Source: Cupriavidus cauae (GTDB taxonomy: Bacteria; Pseudomonadota; Gammaproteobacteria; Burkholderiales; Burkholderiaceae). From it: a stretch of DNA of 64,000 bases. The notes beneath the pieces are model-generated. The model did not search any database. It was not told the origin of the DNA and saw only the letters and a program-made list of their open reading frames with translations. The stretch spans positions 62,001 through 126,000 of the forward strand of contig NZ_VWRN01000025.1 in assembly GCF_008632125.1 (NCBI RefSeq), read 5' to 3'. How positions within the stretch are numbered: the first letter of the stretch is position 1; every line of letters starts with the position of its first letter. Positions 10,756 through 18,919 of the stretch are shown one piece after another. A program made the translations under genes and the position numbers.

Positions 10756-11379
10756 CTACCGCGAAACCGGCCGCTTGGCGAGCTTGCGTTGCAGCGTGCG
10801 CCGATGCATGTTCAGCGCCCGCGCGGTCGCCGAGATGTTGCCGCCGTGTTCGGCCAGCACGCGCTGGATATGCTCCCACTCCAGCCGCGGCACCGACAAC
10901 GGCAGCGGATCCTCCAGCGCGGCCTCGGCCGCCTCTTCCGAGATGCCAGACTTGAGCGCCGCGAGGATCGAATCGACGTTGGCCGGCTTGGCCAGATATT
11001 CGTCCGCCCCCTGTTTGACGGCCGCCACCGCGGTGGCGATGCTGGCGTAGCCGGTCAGCACCAGGATGCGCGAGCGCGGCAGCATCGCGCGCAGCGGCGC
11101 CACCAGCTGCAGCCCCGAGTCGGCCGGCGCGGTCACGCTGGCCTGGGGCCCCGCGGCCAGATGCAAATCGAGCGTGACATAGCGGAACGCGGTCCTCGCG
11201 GCCAGGGCCAGCGCCTGCTGGCGGTTGTGCGCGACCTCGACCGCGAAGCCGCGGCGGGTCAGTGCGCGTGCCAGCGTGTCGGAGAACACCGGGTCGTCGT
11301 CGATCACCAGGAAGGGGGCGCCGGTGTCGTTGCCGGTGGCAACGGCAGGGGAGAGGGAAACGTTCGACGGTAGAGTCAT
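10756..11379 (-). CDS. regA: Redox response regulator RegA (PrrA/ActR/RoxR family)
   Basis: This 207-residue two-component regulator has an N-terminal receiver (VIDDDPVF acidic pocket, phospho-acceptor Asp in VTLDLHL, then VLTGYASIATAV and a conserved LAKPA Lys) and a C-terminal Fis-type helix-turn-helix (NISATARALNMHRRTLQRKLAKR). That DNA-binding segment is the near-invariant RegA sequence. Relative to classic RegA there is an insertion of about 12 residues (AAGPQASVTAPAD) right after the phospho-Asp loop. Its ATG overlaps the sensor stop as ATGA, so the pair is translationally coupled. RegA orthologues control respiration and redox balance. Confidence 0.9.
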   Translation of the reverse strand: MTLPSNVSLSPAVATGNDTGAPFLVIDDDPVFSDTLARALTRRGFAVEVAHNRQQALALAARTAFRYVTLDLHLAAGPQASVTAPADSGLQLVAPLRAMLPRSRILVLTGYASIATAVAAVKQGADEYLAKPANVDSILAALKSGISEEAAEAALEDPLPLSVPRLEWEHIQRVLAEHGGNISATARALNMHRRTLQRKLAKRPVSR

Positions 11380-12755
11380 GCCGCATGCTCCGAAGAATCG
11401 GGGGTTGCCGGCAGCCGCAGCTCCGCCACGGTGCCGCCTTCGGGACGGTCCTGCCAAAGCAGCCGCCCGCCCATCTGGCGCGCGACGCTTTGCGCCAGAT
11501 ATGCGCCGATGCCCTGGCCGCCATGCGTGCTCGCCACCGGCGTCTCGCCCAGCCGCGCGCGCAGCGCGGCGGGCATGCCGGTGCCATGGTCGATCACGCG
11601 CAGCAGCAGTTCGCGCGGCGCGCTGCGCGGTTCCATCGTGATCGACAGGCGCAGGGGCAGGTCGCCGCGCCCGGCGGTCTGCTGGCTGCGGGCGGCGTTG
11701 TCGAGCAGGATCGTCAGCATCTGCCCGGTCCGCGCCGGCTCGATCGGCACGTCGGCCGCCTCCGCGGCGATCATCGTCTCGATGCGCGCCTGCGGATGGC
11801 GCAACTGCCAGCCGTCGGCGAAGGCGGGCAGCCAATGCCCGACCGGCTGCAGGGCGCTGGCGCGGTTCGCTTCGCGCAAGCGCGCGAGGATGCCGCGGCA
11901 TAGCGTCAGCTGCTGCTCGACCGTATGCAGGTCGGGCAGGTAGTCGCGGATCGCGGTGCCGCCGCGGGCGGGGTCGGCGGCGTCGGCGCGCAGCTCGCCG
12001 GCAATCACGGCCAGCGTCGCCAGCGGCGTGCCGATCTCGTGGGCGACCGTCGCCGCCTGCGCGTTCAGCGACTCGACCCGCGCCTCGCGCAGCAGCCGCT
12101 CGCGCGCGTCGGCGAGCTGCGCCTCGCGCTCGCGCAGCACGCCCGACAGCCGCGCGACGAACAGCGCGATCATCACCGCGCTCGCGACGAAGTTCAGCCA
12201 CATGCCGACCAGGTGGTAGACCACCGCGTTGTCCGGGTTGTGCAGGTGCAGGGGCACGTATTCGAACAGCATCAGCGAATAGCAGGCGAGCGCGTACAGC
12301 GCCAGCGCGACCACCTGCCGCCACGGCACGATGGCGGCCGCCAGCGCCAATCCCGGCAGATAGAACGAGACGAACGGGTTGGTGGCGCCACCGGTGAAGA
12401 ACAGGATCGCCGACAGCGCGGTCAGGTCGACCAGCAACTGTCCCATCAGCTCGGCGTCGCCCGGCACCGAGCCGGCGCGCGCATGCTGACGCAGCCGCCA
12501 GGCGGTCAGCAGATTGAAGACGGCCTGCAGCGCGAAGATCGTCAGCAGCGGCCGGTAGGGCAGCTGCAGCCCGGCCAGCGTCTCGGCGCAGACCAGCAGC
12601 AGCGCCTGTCCGCCGAGGATGGCCCAGCGCAGCCAGTACACCCGGCGCAGGCTCAGCAGGCTGTCTGCGCCGAGGCCTTGCGCGCGGATGGGATCGCCGG
12701 CGGATGGGGCGGCAGATCTGGCGGCAGATGCGGCAGCGTGGGCGGTCGTCGTCAT
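11376..12755 (-). CDS. regB: Redox sensor histidine kinase RegB (PrrB/ActS/RoxS family)
   Basis: This 459-residue membrane kinase has six hydrophobic segments in the first 210 or so residues. The loop FFTGGATNPFVSF carries the GGxxNPF heptapeptide known to bind ubiquinone in RegB. The dimerisation domain has the phospho-His in VAHEIGTPLATL, and CRGIL further on matches the position of the redox-sensitive RegB cysteine. A C-terminal ATPase domain follows (N box LLDNAARS, GQGIGAYLA). The start at 12755 gives the usual N-terminus; an in-frame ATG at 12812 would add 19 residues. It is coupled to regA by ATGA. Confidence 0.92.
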   Translation of the reverse strand: MTTTAHAAASAARSAAPSAGDPIRAQGLGADSLLSLRRVYWLRWAILGGQALLLVCAETLAGLQLPYRPLLTIFALQAVFNLLTAWRLRQHARAGSVPGDAELMGQLLVDLTALSAILFFTGGATNPFVSFYLPGLALAAAIVPWRQVVALALYALACYSLMLFEYVPLHLHNPDNAVVYHLVGMWLNFVASAVMIALFVARLSGVLREREAQLADARERLLREARVESLNAQAATVAHEIGTPLATLAVIAGELRADAADPARGGTAIRDYLPDLHTVEQQLTLCRGILARLREANRASALQPVGHWLPAFADGWQLRHPQARIETMIAAEAADVPIEPARTGQMLTILLDNAARSQQTAGRGDLPLRLSITMEPRSAPRELLLRVIDHGTGMPAALRARLGETPVASTHGGQGIGAYLAQSVARQMGGRLLWQDRPEGGTVAELRLPATPDSSEHAA

Positions 12756-13044
12756 GCCGCGAGTGTAGCAATGGCGCCGCGTGCGGCTGTGTTGTGCGAC
12801 ACCATGCCGCATTGGTCACGCCGGGCGGCACTGCCAGACTGGCGGATTGCGCCGCATGGGCCCGCGTGCCGGGTCTCGCGCACCGGCCCTGGCGCCTGCG
12901 GCGGTTCATGGTCTAATCGCGTTCTTACGCGGACGTTCTTGCGCCGAGGCTCTTGCGGACGCATTTGCATGGACGCATTTACCCGGACTTCCCGCCTCCG
13001 CTGGACCGCCTCGTTTGAATGAATTGCACCGAGAAAGGATAGAG

Positions 13045-13515
13045 ATGCAAGCCAAGCTGTTCGCCGCCGCCGCATGCTGCGCGCTGATTTCCACCTCTGC
13101 GTTCGCCCAGGTCGACATCCGCAATGCCTGGGCGCGCGGCACCGTGCCGGCGCAGACCGCCACCGGCGTCTTCATGACGCTGCACGCGCACAAGGACGCG
13201 CGCCTGGTCGGCGTGTCGACGCCGGTGGCCGCGACCGCCGAGGTGCACGAGATGAAGATGGAAGGCAACGTGATGCGGATGCGCGCGCTCGACGCGCTGC
13301 CGTTGCCGAAGATGGAGGACGTCGAGCTCAAGCCCGGCGGCTACCACGTGATGCTGCTCGGTTTGAAGGCGCCGCTGAATGCGGGCGACAAGGTGCCCGT
13401 CACGCTGAAGTTCGAGCAGGGCGGCAAGCTGATCGAGCAGCGCGTCGAGGCCGAAGTGCGCGGCCTGACCGCGCCCGCGCACGGCGGTGGCGCGGCGGCG
13501 AACCACAAGCACTGA
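13045..13515 (+). CDS. Periplasmic copper chaperone, PCu(A)C family
   Basis: This 156-residue protein has a signal peptide ending near residue 22 (ALISTSAFAQ). The mature domain carries the PCu(A)C Cu(I) site in spaced form: HEMKMEGNVMRM, then GGYHVMLLGL, giving the conserved His, Met, His and Met ligands. A His-containing tail (HGGGAAANHKH) may add metal binding. Family members deliver copper to the CuA centre of cytochrome oxidase. AAAGGAT precedes the ATG. The neighbouring redox system regBA makes a respiratory role plausible. Confidence 0.9.
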   Translation: MQAKLFAAAACCALISTSAFAQVDIRNAWARGTVPAQTATGVFMTLHAHKDARLVGVSTPVAATAEVHEMKMEGNVMRMRALDALPLPKMEDVELKPGGYHVMLLGLKAPLNAGDKVPVTLKFEQGGKLIEQRVEAEVRGLTAPAHGGGAAANHKH

Positions 13516-13584
13516 AACACTGGCTCTCTGAAACGCGAGGGCGCGGATCGCCGGGGCAAGCAACCGGACGATCCGCCGCGGCCG

Positions 13585-13760
13585 ATCCGCGCCGCTCGGT
13601 CGGGTCGGTCAATCGGGTCGCTCAGTCGCGCCGCTCAGTCGGGTCGCTCAGTCGCGCCGCTAATCCGCGCCGCTCACTCGCTTCAGTCGCGCCGCTCGAT
13701 CGCGCTGTTCAACGGCGCAAATCAACGGCGCAGATCAACCGCGCAGATCAACCGCGCAGG
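13585..13760. repeat. Two 13-bp minisatellites overlapping the 3' end of the LysR-type gene
   Basis: From about 13597 to 13690 the units alternate between CGGGTCGCTCAGT and CGCGCCGCTCAGT. From 13709 four 13-mers follow in register (starts 13709, 13722, 13735, 13748), of the form TCAACCGCGCAGA. The last copy begins exactly at the complement of the LysR stop codon, so on the minus strand the gene's terminal Leu-Arg-Gly-stop sequence is repeated three more times. Confidence 0.9.
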
Positions 13761-14683
13761 CTGATCGCCTCGTCCAGCCCCTGGCCCGCGCCGACCGCCA
13801 GCAGCCGCTCGCGCAGCCATGCATGCCCCGGATCGGCGTCGTTGCGCTCGTGCCAGATCGCGCTGAAGGTAAAGCCCGGGAACGCGAACGGCGGCTCGAA
13901 CACCGCGAAGCGCGGATCGTCCTCCAGCGCCGCCAGGCTGCGCCGGGCCGTGGTCAGGACCAGGTTGGTGCCGGCGATCAGCGCCGGCGCGACGCTCCAG
14001 TGCGGCACCACGCAGGCGATCTTGCGGCGCCCGCCATGCTTGGCGATGGCCGCGTCGATCGGGTCGACTTTCTCGCTGTGGGCGGCCACCAGCACGTGCG
14101 AGCGAGCCAGGTAGGCGACCTGGTCCAGCCGGCCATGGTCGCGCACCGTCGCGGCATCGACCGCGCAGCCGTACTGTTCCTCGAACAGCGCGGCCATCCG
14201 CACGCCTTCCGGCTGATAGACGAACACGCCCAGCGCCAGATCGACCTCGCCGTCCGCCACCTGCGCCGACATCGCTTCGCGGCTGCCCTGCGTCACCACC
14301 AGCTCGATGCCCGGCGCCGCCTTGCGGACCGCGCGCAGCAGGTTCGGCAGCACCACCATCGCGCCGTAGTCCGACATCGCCAGACGGAAGGTGCGGCGGG
14401 CCGTGGCCGGCTGGAAGCCCGACGGGCCCAGCAGGATGCGCACCTGCGCCAGCGCTTCGGCCAGCGGACCGGACAGCTCGTGCGCCCGTGCGGTCAGCAC
14501 CAGGCCGCCCTGGCCGCGCACCAGCAGGGGGTCGTCCAGCAACTGGCGCAGGCGAGCCAGTGCGTGGCTGACCGCCGGCTGGCTCAGATGCAGCCGCAGC
14601 GCGGCGCGCGAGATATGACGCTCGGCCAGCAGGGCTTCGAGCACGACCAGCAGGTTCAGGTCGACGTTGCGCAGATTATTCAT
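13748..14683 (-). CDS. LysR-family transcriptional regulator
   Basis: This 311-residue LysR regulator has an N-terminal winged helix (LNLLVVLEALLAERHISRAALRLHLSQPAVSHALARLR, about residues 8-46) and a two-lobed effector domain of the PBP2 NodD/LinR-like type. The start at 14683 gives the standard MNNLRNVDLNLL N-terminus. It is divergent from the DMT transporter gene across 100 bp that include an AT-rich stretch (AATATTAAACGTTAGAAA), a likely operator region. Regulation of that transporter is an inference from orientation. The terminal codons form part of a 13-bp array. Confidence 0.88.
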   Translation of the reverse strand: MNNLRNVDLNLLVVLEALLAERHISRAALRLHLSQPAVSHALARLRQLLDDPLLVRGQGGLVLTARAHELSGPLAEALAQVRILLGPSGFQPATARRTFRLAMSDYGAMVVLPNLLRAVRKAAPGIELVVTQGSREAMSAQVADGEVDLALGVFVYQPEGVRMAALFEEQYGCAVDAATVRDHGRLDQVAYLARSHVLVAAHSEKVDPIDAAIAKHGGRRKIACVVPHWSVAPALIAGTNLVLTTARRSLAALEDDPRFAVFEPPFAFPGFTFSAIWHERNDADPGHAWLRERLLAVGAGQGLDEAISLRG

Positions 14684-14783
14684 CCGGCGAATATTAAACG
14701 TTAGAAACCAGAATTGGAAATCCATCCGGCGTAGGGGCAGACTGGCGCGGTCTCTTTTTCGAACGAACAGAGGAGGTCCGCGC

Positions 14784-15290
14784 ATGCTGTCTTCGTCTCA
14801 TCCCGTCGGTCCGGTCCTGGCGGCCGCGCTGCCGGTGCTGATCGCCGCGCTCGCCGGCGCGATGATCCCGCTGCAGGCGGGCGCCAATGCCGCGCTGGGC
14901 CGCGCGCTCGGCCATCCGCTGTGGGCGACGCTGGTGTCGCTGCTGGTCAGCCTGGCGGTGGTGGTGGTGCTGATGCTGGCCCTGCGCGTCGGCCCGCCCG
15001 GCGCCGGCTGGGCGAGCGGGCCGTCGTGGATGTGGATCGGCGGCGCGGTCGGCGTGTTCTATCTGACCGCCGCGCTGATGCTGGCGCCGCGGCTCGGGGC
15101 CAGCGGCTTCATCGCGGCGGTGGTGGCCGGCCAGATGCTGGCCTCGCTATGGATGGACCATGCGGGCCTTGCCGGCTTCGCGGTGCGGGAGCTGACGGCG
15201 CCGCGGCTCGGCGGCGCGCTGCTGATCGTGCTGGGGGTAGTGGCGATGCAGTGGAGCGGACCGGCGCGCGTGGGCGCGGCGCTGGATTGA
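14784..15290 (+). CDS. DMT-superfamily (YdcZ/DUF606-type) membrane protein
   Basis: This 168-residue protein has five hydrophobic segments and the signature IAALAGAMIPLQAGANAALGRALGHPLWATLVS at about residues 15-47, typical of the YdcZ half-size drug/metabolite transporter family. AGGAGG (14771-14776) gives a firm start. It is transcribed divergently from the LysR regulator. The substrate is unknown. Confidence 0.85.
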   Translation: MLSSSHPVGPVLAAALPVLIAALAGAMIPLQAGANAALGRALGHPLWATLVSLLVSLAVVVVLMLALRVGPPGAGWASGPSWMWIGGAVGVFYLTAALMLAPRLGASGFIAAVVAGQMLASLWMDHAGLAGFAVRELTAPRLGGALLIVLGVVAMQWSGPARVGAALD

Positions 15291-15314
15291 GACGGGACCG
15301 ATGGGAAAGCCGGA

Positions 15315-15418
15315 TCGCTGACCGGCTTGCACTGCGGCCCGCGCCTGCTTGGCCTTGAGACAACGGTCCGATCGAACTAGGGAGTCGCTGACCGGCTCAC
15401 TCTCCGGCTTGCGCCTGC
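15315..15418. repeat. Imperfect direct repeat copying the 3' end of the CWC gene
   Basis: TCGCTGACCGGCT occurs at 15315-15327 and again at 15385-15397, each followed about 14-15 nt later by GCGCCTGC (15341 and 15411). The right copy covers the last codons of the CWC protein gene, so the left copy is a displaced duplicate of that 3' end, 70 bp away. Confidence 0.7.
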
Positions 15419-15642
15419 CGAGCCCGCAGGCAATCCGGGCACAGGCAGTGCTGCCCCGGCACGATCAGCCGCGCCGGCAGCAGCGGCATCGTCGCGCACC
15501 AGCAGTGCGGCAGGCCCGCGGCATGGCCGCAGACGAAGCGCGTCCCGCAGGCCGCGCATTGCTCGACGGGGCGCAACTGGCCGGTCAGCACGGCAGCAGG
15601 ATCGGTGCCCGAGGCCGGACGGCCCCCGCCTTTGCCTGGCAT
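15397..15642 (-). CDS. Small cysteine-rich CWC-type protein
   Basis: This 81-residue protein has seven cysteines in a CxxC...C...CWC...C..C pattern (CAACG, CGHA, HCWCAT, LCPDC), matching the cysteine-rich CWC family, whose members look like small zinc ribbons of unknown role. The ATG at 15642 gives a normal family length; upstream in-frame ATGs would add a low-complexity tail. No strong ribosome-binding site is visible. It is divergent from argB. Confidence 0.72.
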   Translation of the reverse strand: MPGKGGGRPASGTDPAAVLTGQLRPVEQCAACGTRFVCGHAAGLPHCWCATMPLLPARLIVPGQHCLCPDCLRARQAQAGE

Positions 15643-15769
15643 CGCAGTGGTTTCCGTTGGCGTGGTTGTTGCATGAAAAGAACGGCCGATGGGCCGTCGG
15701 ACGCACCGTTCGCGCCCTGCGCAGGCTCCGGTCGGCCCTGTCGCTAGCGCGGCACCCCGTTTCTTGTAA

Positions 15770-16759
<990 letters not shown>

Positions 16760-16812
16760 CGTACCGCAACCAGGCGCCCGCGGCCGCTGCGGCGGCGCGG
16801 CGCCTTCCCCTC

Positions 16813-17892
16813 GTGCCTTCCCACGCCTCCCGCCGCTCCCCCCTCCGCCTGCGGCATCGGCCGGCCGGCAACAACGCCGGCGACACGGTCTGGCTGTTCG
16901 ATCTCGACAACACGCTGCACGACGCCTCGCACGCGATCTTCCCGGCGATCAATGCCGCGATGACGGCCTACGTGGCGCGCGTGCTCGCCTGCGACGAGAC
17001 CACCGCCAGCCGCGTGCGGGTCGACTACTGGAAGCGCTATGGCGCGACGCTGCTCGGCATGATCCGCCATCACGGCGTCGACCCGGCCGACTTCCTGCGC
17101 GCCGCGCACGAATTCCCCGATATCGCGCAGATGGTGCGCGTGCGCCGCGGCCTGGCCGCCCAGCTGCGCCGTCTGCCGGGCCGCAAGGTGCTGCTGACCA
17201 ACGCGCCGCAGGACTATGCGCGCGCGGTGATGCGGGTGGCCGGCATCGAGCACTGCTTCGAGCGCGTGATCGCCATCGAGCAGATGTGGGTCCATGGCGA
17301 TCTGCGGCCCAAGCCGGATCGGCGCATGCTGCGCCGCCTGCTGGCCCGGCTGCGGATCGCGCCCGGCCGTGCCGTGCTGGTCGAGGACACGGTCTCGCAC
17401 CTGAAGCGCTATGCTGGCCTGGGGATACGCACCGCGTGGATCACCGGCTATCTGCGTTCGATGACGCCGAGCCGGCCGCATGACGTGCCCGCGGGCGCGG
17501 CCCGCGATGCAGCGCAGCAGGCGGCGTTGCGCGCCGAGGCCGAGCGCCATCCGCACGACCGCGACGCGGACCGCGCGGCCCGGCAGGAGGCGGTGACGCT
17601 GGTTGCTGCCGAGAACCAGACGCCCGGGCCGCGGCTCTCGCCCGAGACGCAGCCGGTCGGCAGCCATGCAGGCCCTGACGCAGCCGGCAGCGCAGCCGCC
17701 ACGGCAACGCGCGATTGGGCTCGCAATTGGTCCCCCGATCGGACCCCCGATCGGACGCCAAACCGGACCCCAAACCGGACCCCAAACCGGACCCCGAACC
17801 GGGCCCGCATGGTGCACCGGCCGGGCTATGTGGACATAAAAGTACAATCGGTGCATCAACTCCATCGACGAATGCGGAGAAACGGGTCATGA
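16813..17892 (+). CDS. HAD-family pyrimidine 5'-nucleotidase-like protein with repetitive C-terminal tail
   Basis: The catalytic HAD domain is at about residues 25-225: FDLDNTLHD (nucleophile Asp), KVLLTNAP (motif II), LRPKPD (motif III Lys) and VLVEDTVSHL (motif IV). In Burkholderiales this argB-slmA neighbour is annotated as a pyrimidine 5'-nucleotidase. The frame then continues for about 130 residues of Arg/Ala-rich, unstructured sequence ending in repeated R-T-P-(D/N) units encoded by 12-bp tandem repeats, and stops at TGA inside the slmA start (ATGA). No ATG is available near the domain; the GTG at 16813 is my best choice, without a clear ribosome-binding site. The tail is unusual. Confidence 0.8.
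   Translation: MPSHASRRSPLRLRHRPAGNNAGDTVWLFDLDNTLHDASHAIFPAINAAMTAYVARVLACDETTASRVRVDYWKRYGATLLGMIRHHGVDPADFLRAAHEFPDIAQMVRVRRGLAAQLRRLPGRKVLLTNAPQDYARAVMRVAGIEHCFERVIAIEQMWVHGDLRPKPDRRMLRRLLARLRIAPGRAVLVEDTVSHLKRYAGLGIRTAWITGYLRSMTPSRPHDVPAGAARDAAQQAALRAEAERHPHDRDADRAARQEAVTLVAAENQTPGPRLSPETQPVGSHAGPDAAGSAAATATRDWARNWSPDRTPDRTPNRTPNRTPNRTPNRARMVHRPGYVDIKVQSVHQLHRRMRRNGS
17719..17806. repeat. 12-bp minisatellite in frame in the HAD protein tail
   Basis: Six or more 12-bp units of the types GGACCCCCGATC and GGACCCCAAACC are read in frame as R-T-P-D and R-T-P-N. The array ends about 80 bp before the slmA start codon. Confidence 0.88.
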
Positions 17893-18563
17893 CGCAGAGC
17901 AACGAGGCAGCAGCACCGGCCGCGAACGCGGACGAGCGCGGCCAGCAGGGCGAGGGTGGCGGCGCTGCCGAGGCCGTGGTCGCGCGCAAGCGCCCGCGTC
18001 CCGGCGAGCGGCGCGTGCAGATCCTGCAGACGCTGGCCGGCATGCTCGAGCACCCGCGCTCCGAACGCATCACGACCGCGGCGCTGGCGGCCCGCCTCGG
18101 CGTTTCCGAGGCCGCGCTGTACCGGCATTTCGCCAGCAAGGCGCAGATGTTCGAGGGCCTGATCGCCTTTATCGAGCAGACCGTGTTCGGGCTGATCAAC
18201 CAGATCACCGCGCAGGAGGAACACGGGCTGCGCCAGGTACAGGCGATCGTGCGGATGCTGCTGTCGTTCGCCGAGAAGAATCCCGGCATGACGCGCGTGC
18301 TGACCGGCGAGGCGCTGGTCGGCGAGCATGAACGGCTGCAGGAACGCATCAACCAGCTGGTGGACCGGATCGAGGCGTCGATCCGCCAATGCCTGAAGGT
18401 CGCCGCGACGCAGGCCGCGTTTCCCGCCGACGCCGACGTATCGGCACGCGCCGCGCTGATCGTCGCCACGGTGCAGGGGCACTGGCATCGCTATGCCAAG
18501 AGCGGCTTTCGCAAGCTGCCGGCGGGGCAGATCGACGCGCAGCTGCGCGTGCTGCTGGGCTGA
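17889..18563 (+). CDS. slmA: Nucleoid occlusion factor SlmA (TetR family)
   Basis: SlmA binds specific DNA sites and blocks FtsZ ring formation over the nucleoid. The 224-residue protein has an Ala/Gly-rich N-terminus of about 38 residues, a TetR helix-turn-helix (ITTAALAARLGVSEAALYRHFASKAQMFEGLI, about residues 60-91) and the SlmA core (LLSFAEKNPGMTRVLTGEALVGEHERLQERINQLVDRIE). It overlaps the HAD gene by ATGA, so it is translationally coupled. Its stop codon starts a 10-bp repeat (18561-18590). Confidence 0.93.
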   Translation: MTQSNEAAAPAANADERGQQGEGGGAAEAVVARKRPRPGERRVQILQTLAGMLEHPRSERITTAALAARLGVSEAALYRHFASKAQMFEGLIAFIEQTVFGLINQITAQEEHGLRQVQAIVRMLLSFAEKNPGMTRVLTGEALVGEHERLQERINQLVDRIEASIRQCLKVAATQAAFPADADVSARAALIVATVQGHWHRYAKSGFRKLPAGQIDAQLRVLLG

Positions 18564-18590
18564 TCCCGTCCGATCCCGTTCGATCCCGCG
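18561..18590. repeat. 10-bp triplet repeat starting in the slmA stop codon
   Basis: TGATCCCGTC, CGATCCCGTT and CGATCCCGCG follow one another; the first unit begins with the slmA stop codon. Confidence 0.8.
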
Positions 18591-18658
18591 TAGCCCGGCT
18601 GCGACCGTCGATATCCCGTTGCCGCGCGCGTCTTCTGCTGATGTCTATCGCTTTGCTC

Positions 18659-18664
18659 TATAAT
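18659..18664 (+). promoter_or_regulatory. -10 box of the metXW promoter
   Basis: A perfect TATAAT lies 8 nt before the riboswitch P1 helix, placing the transcript start almost exactly at the aptamer 5' end. No good -35 hexamer is visible at 17 nt. Confidence 0.65.
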
Positions 18665-18670
18665 CTGCCG

Positions 18671-18753
18671 GTCGCGCCGATTTGATGACTGGCTTGCGGG
18701 CGCGCGGCGAGGGAAATTCCTCGCCACTATAAATGCGGCTAAAGAGGTTGGTC
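18671..18753 (+). ncRNA. SAM-II-type riboswitch before metX
   Basis: P1 pairs CGCGCC (18673-18678) with GGCGCG (18699-18704). Its loop starts GATTTGA and ends GGCTTGC, as in SAM-II. A 6-bp hairpin (GGCGAG / CTCGCC) is inserted after P1. Then comes the conserved ATAAATGCGGCTAAAGAGG, matching the AUAAAUG-n-GCUAAA core. Pseudoknot pairing is possible between loop TTGCG and TGCGG and between GACTGG and TTGGTC (18748-18753, with G-U pairs). SAM-II RNAs bind S-adenosylmethionine and repress Met genes. A terminator follows at 18844. Confidence 0.75.
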
Positions 18754-18843
18754 GGCGCCCCTCTCCGATTCGCGATTCGACAGGAACGCATTTTCAGGGA
18801 CAACGCCACCGGCGGCGGACAGCGAAGCATCCGGCGCGACAAC

Positions 18844-18892
18844 AACCCGACTTGGCTGCGTGATTCCAAACGCAAGACCGGTCGGGTTTTTT
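18844..18892 (+). terminator. Attenuator-like terminator in the metX leader
   Basis: AACCCGAC (18844-18851) pairs with GTCGGGTT (18881-18888), enclosing a small TGCGT/ACGCA hairpin, and the stem runs into six T residues. It ends 27 nt before the metX ATG, so it can act as the off-state of the SAM-II element upstream. A direct antiterminator pairing was not identified. Confidence 0.65.
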
Positions 18893-18919
18893 CATGCCCG
18901 TCGCACACGGGCCGCCTAC

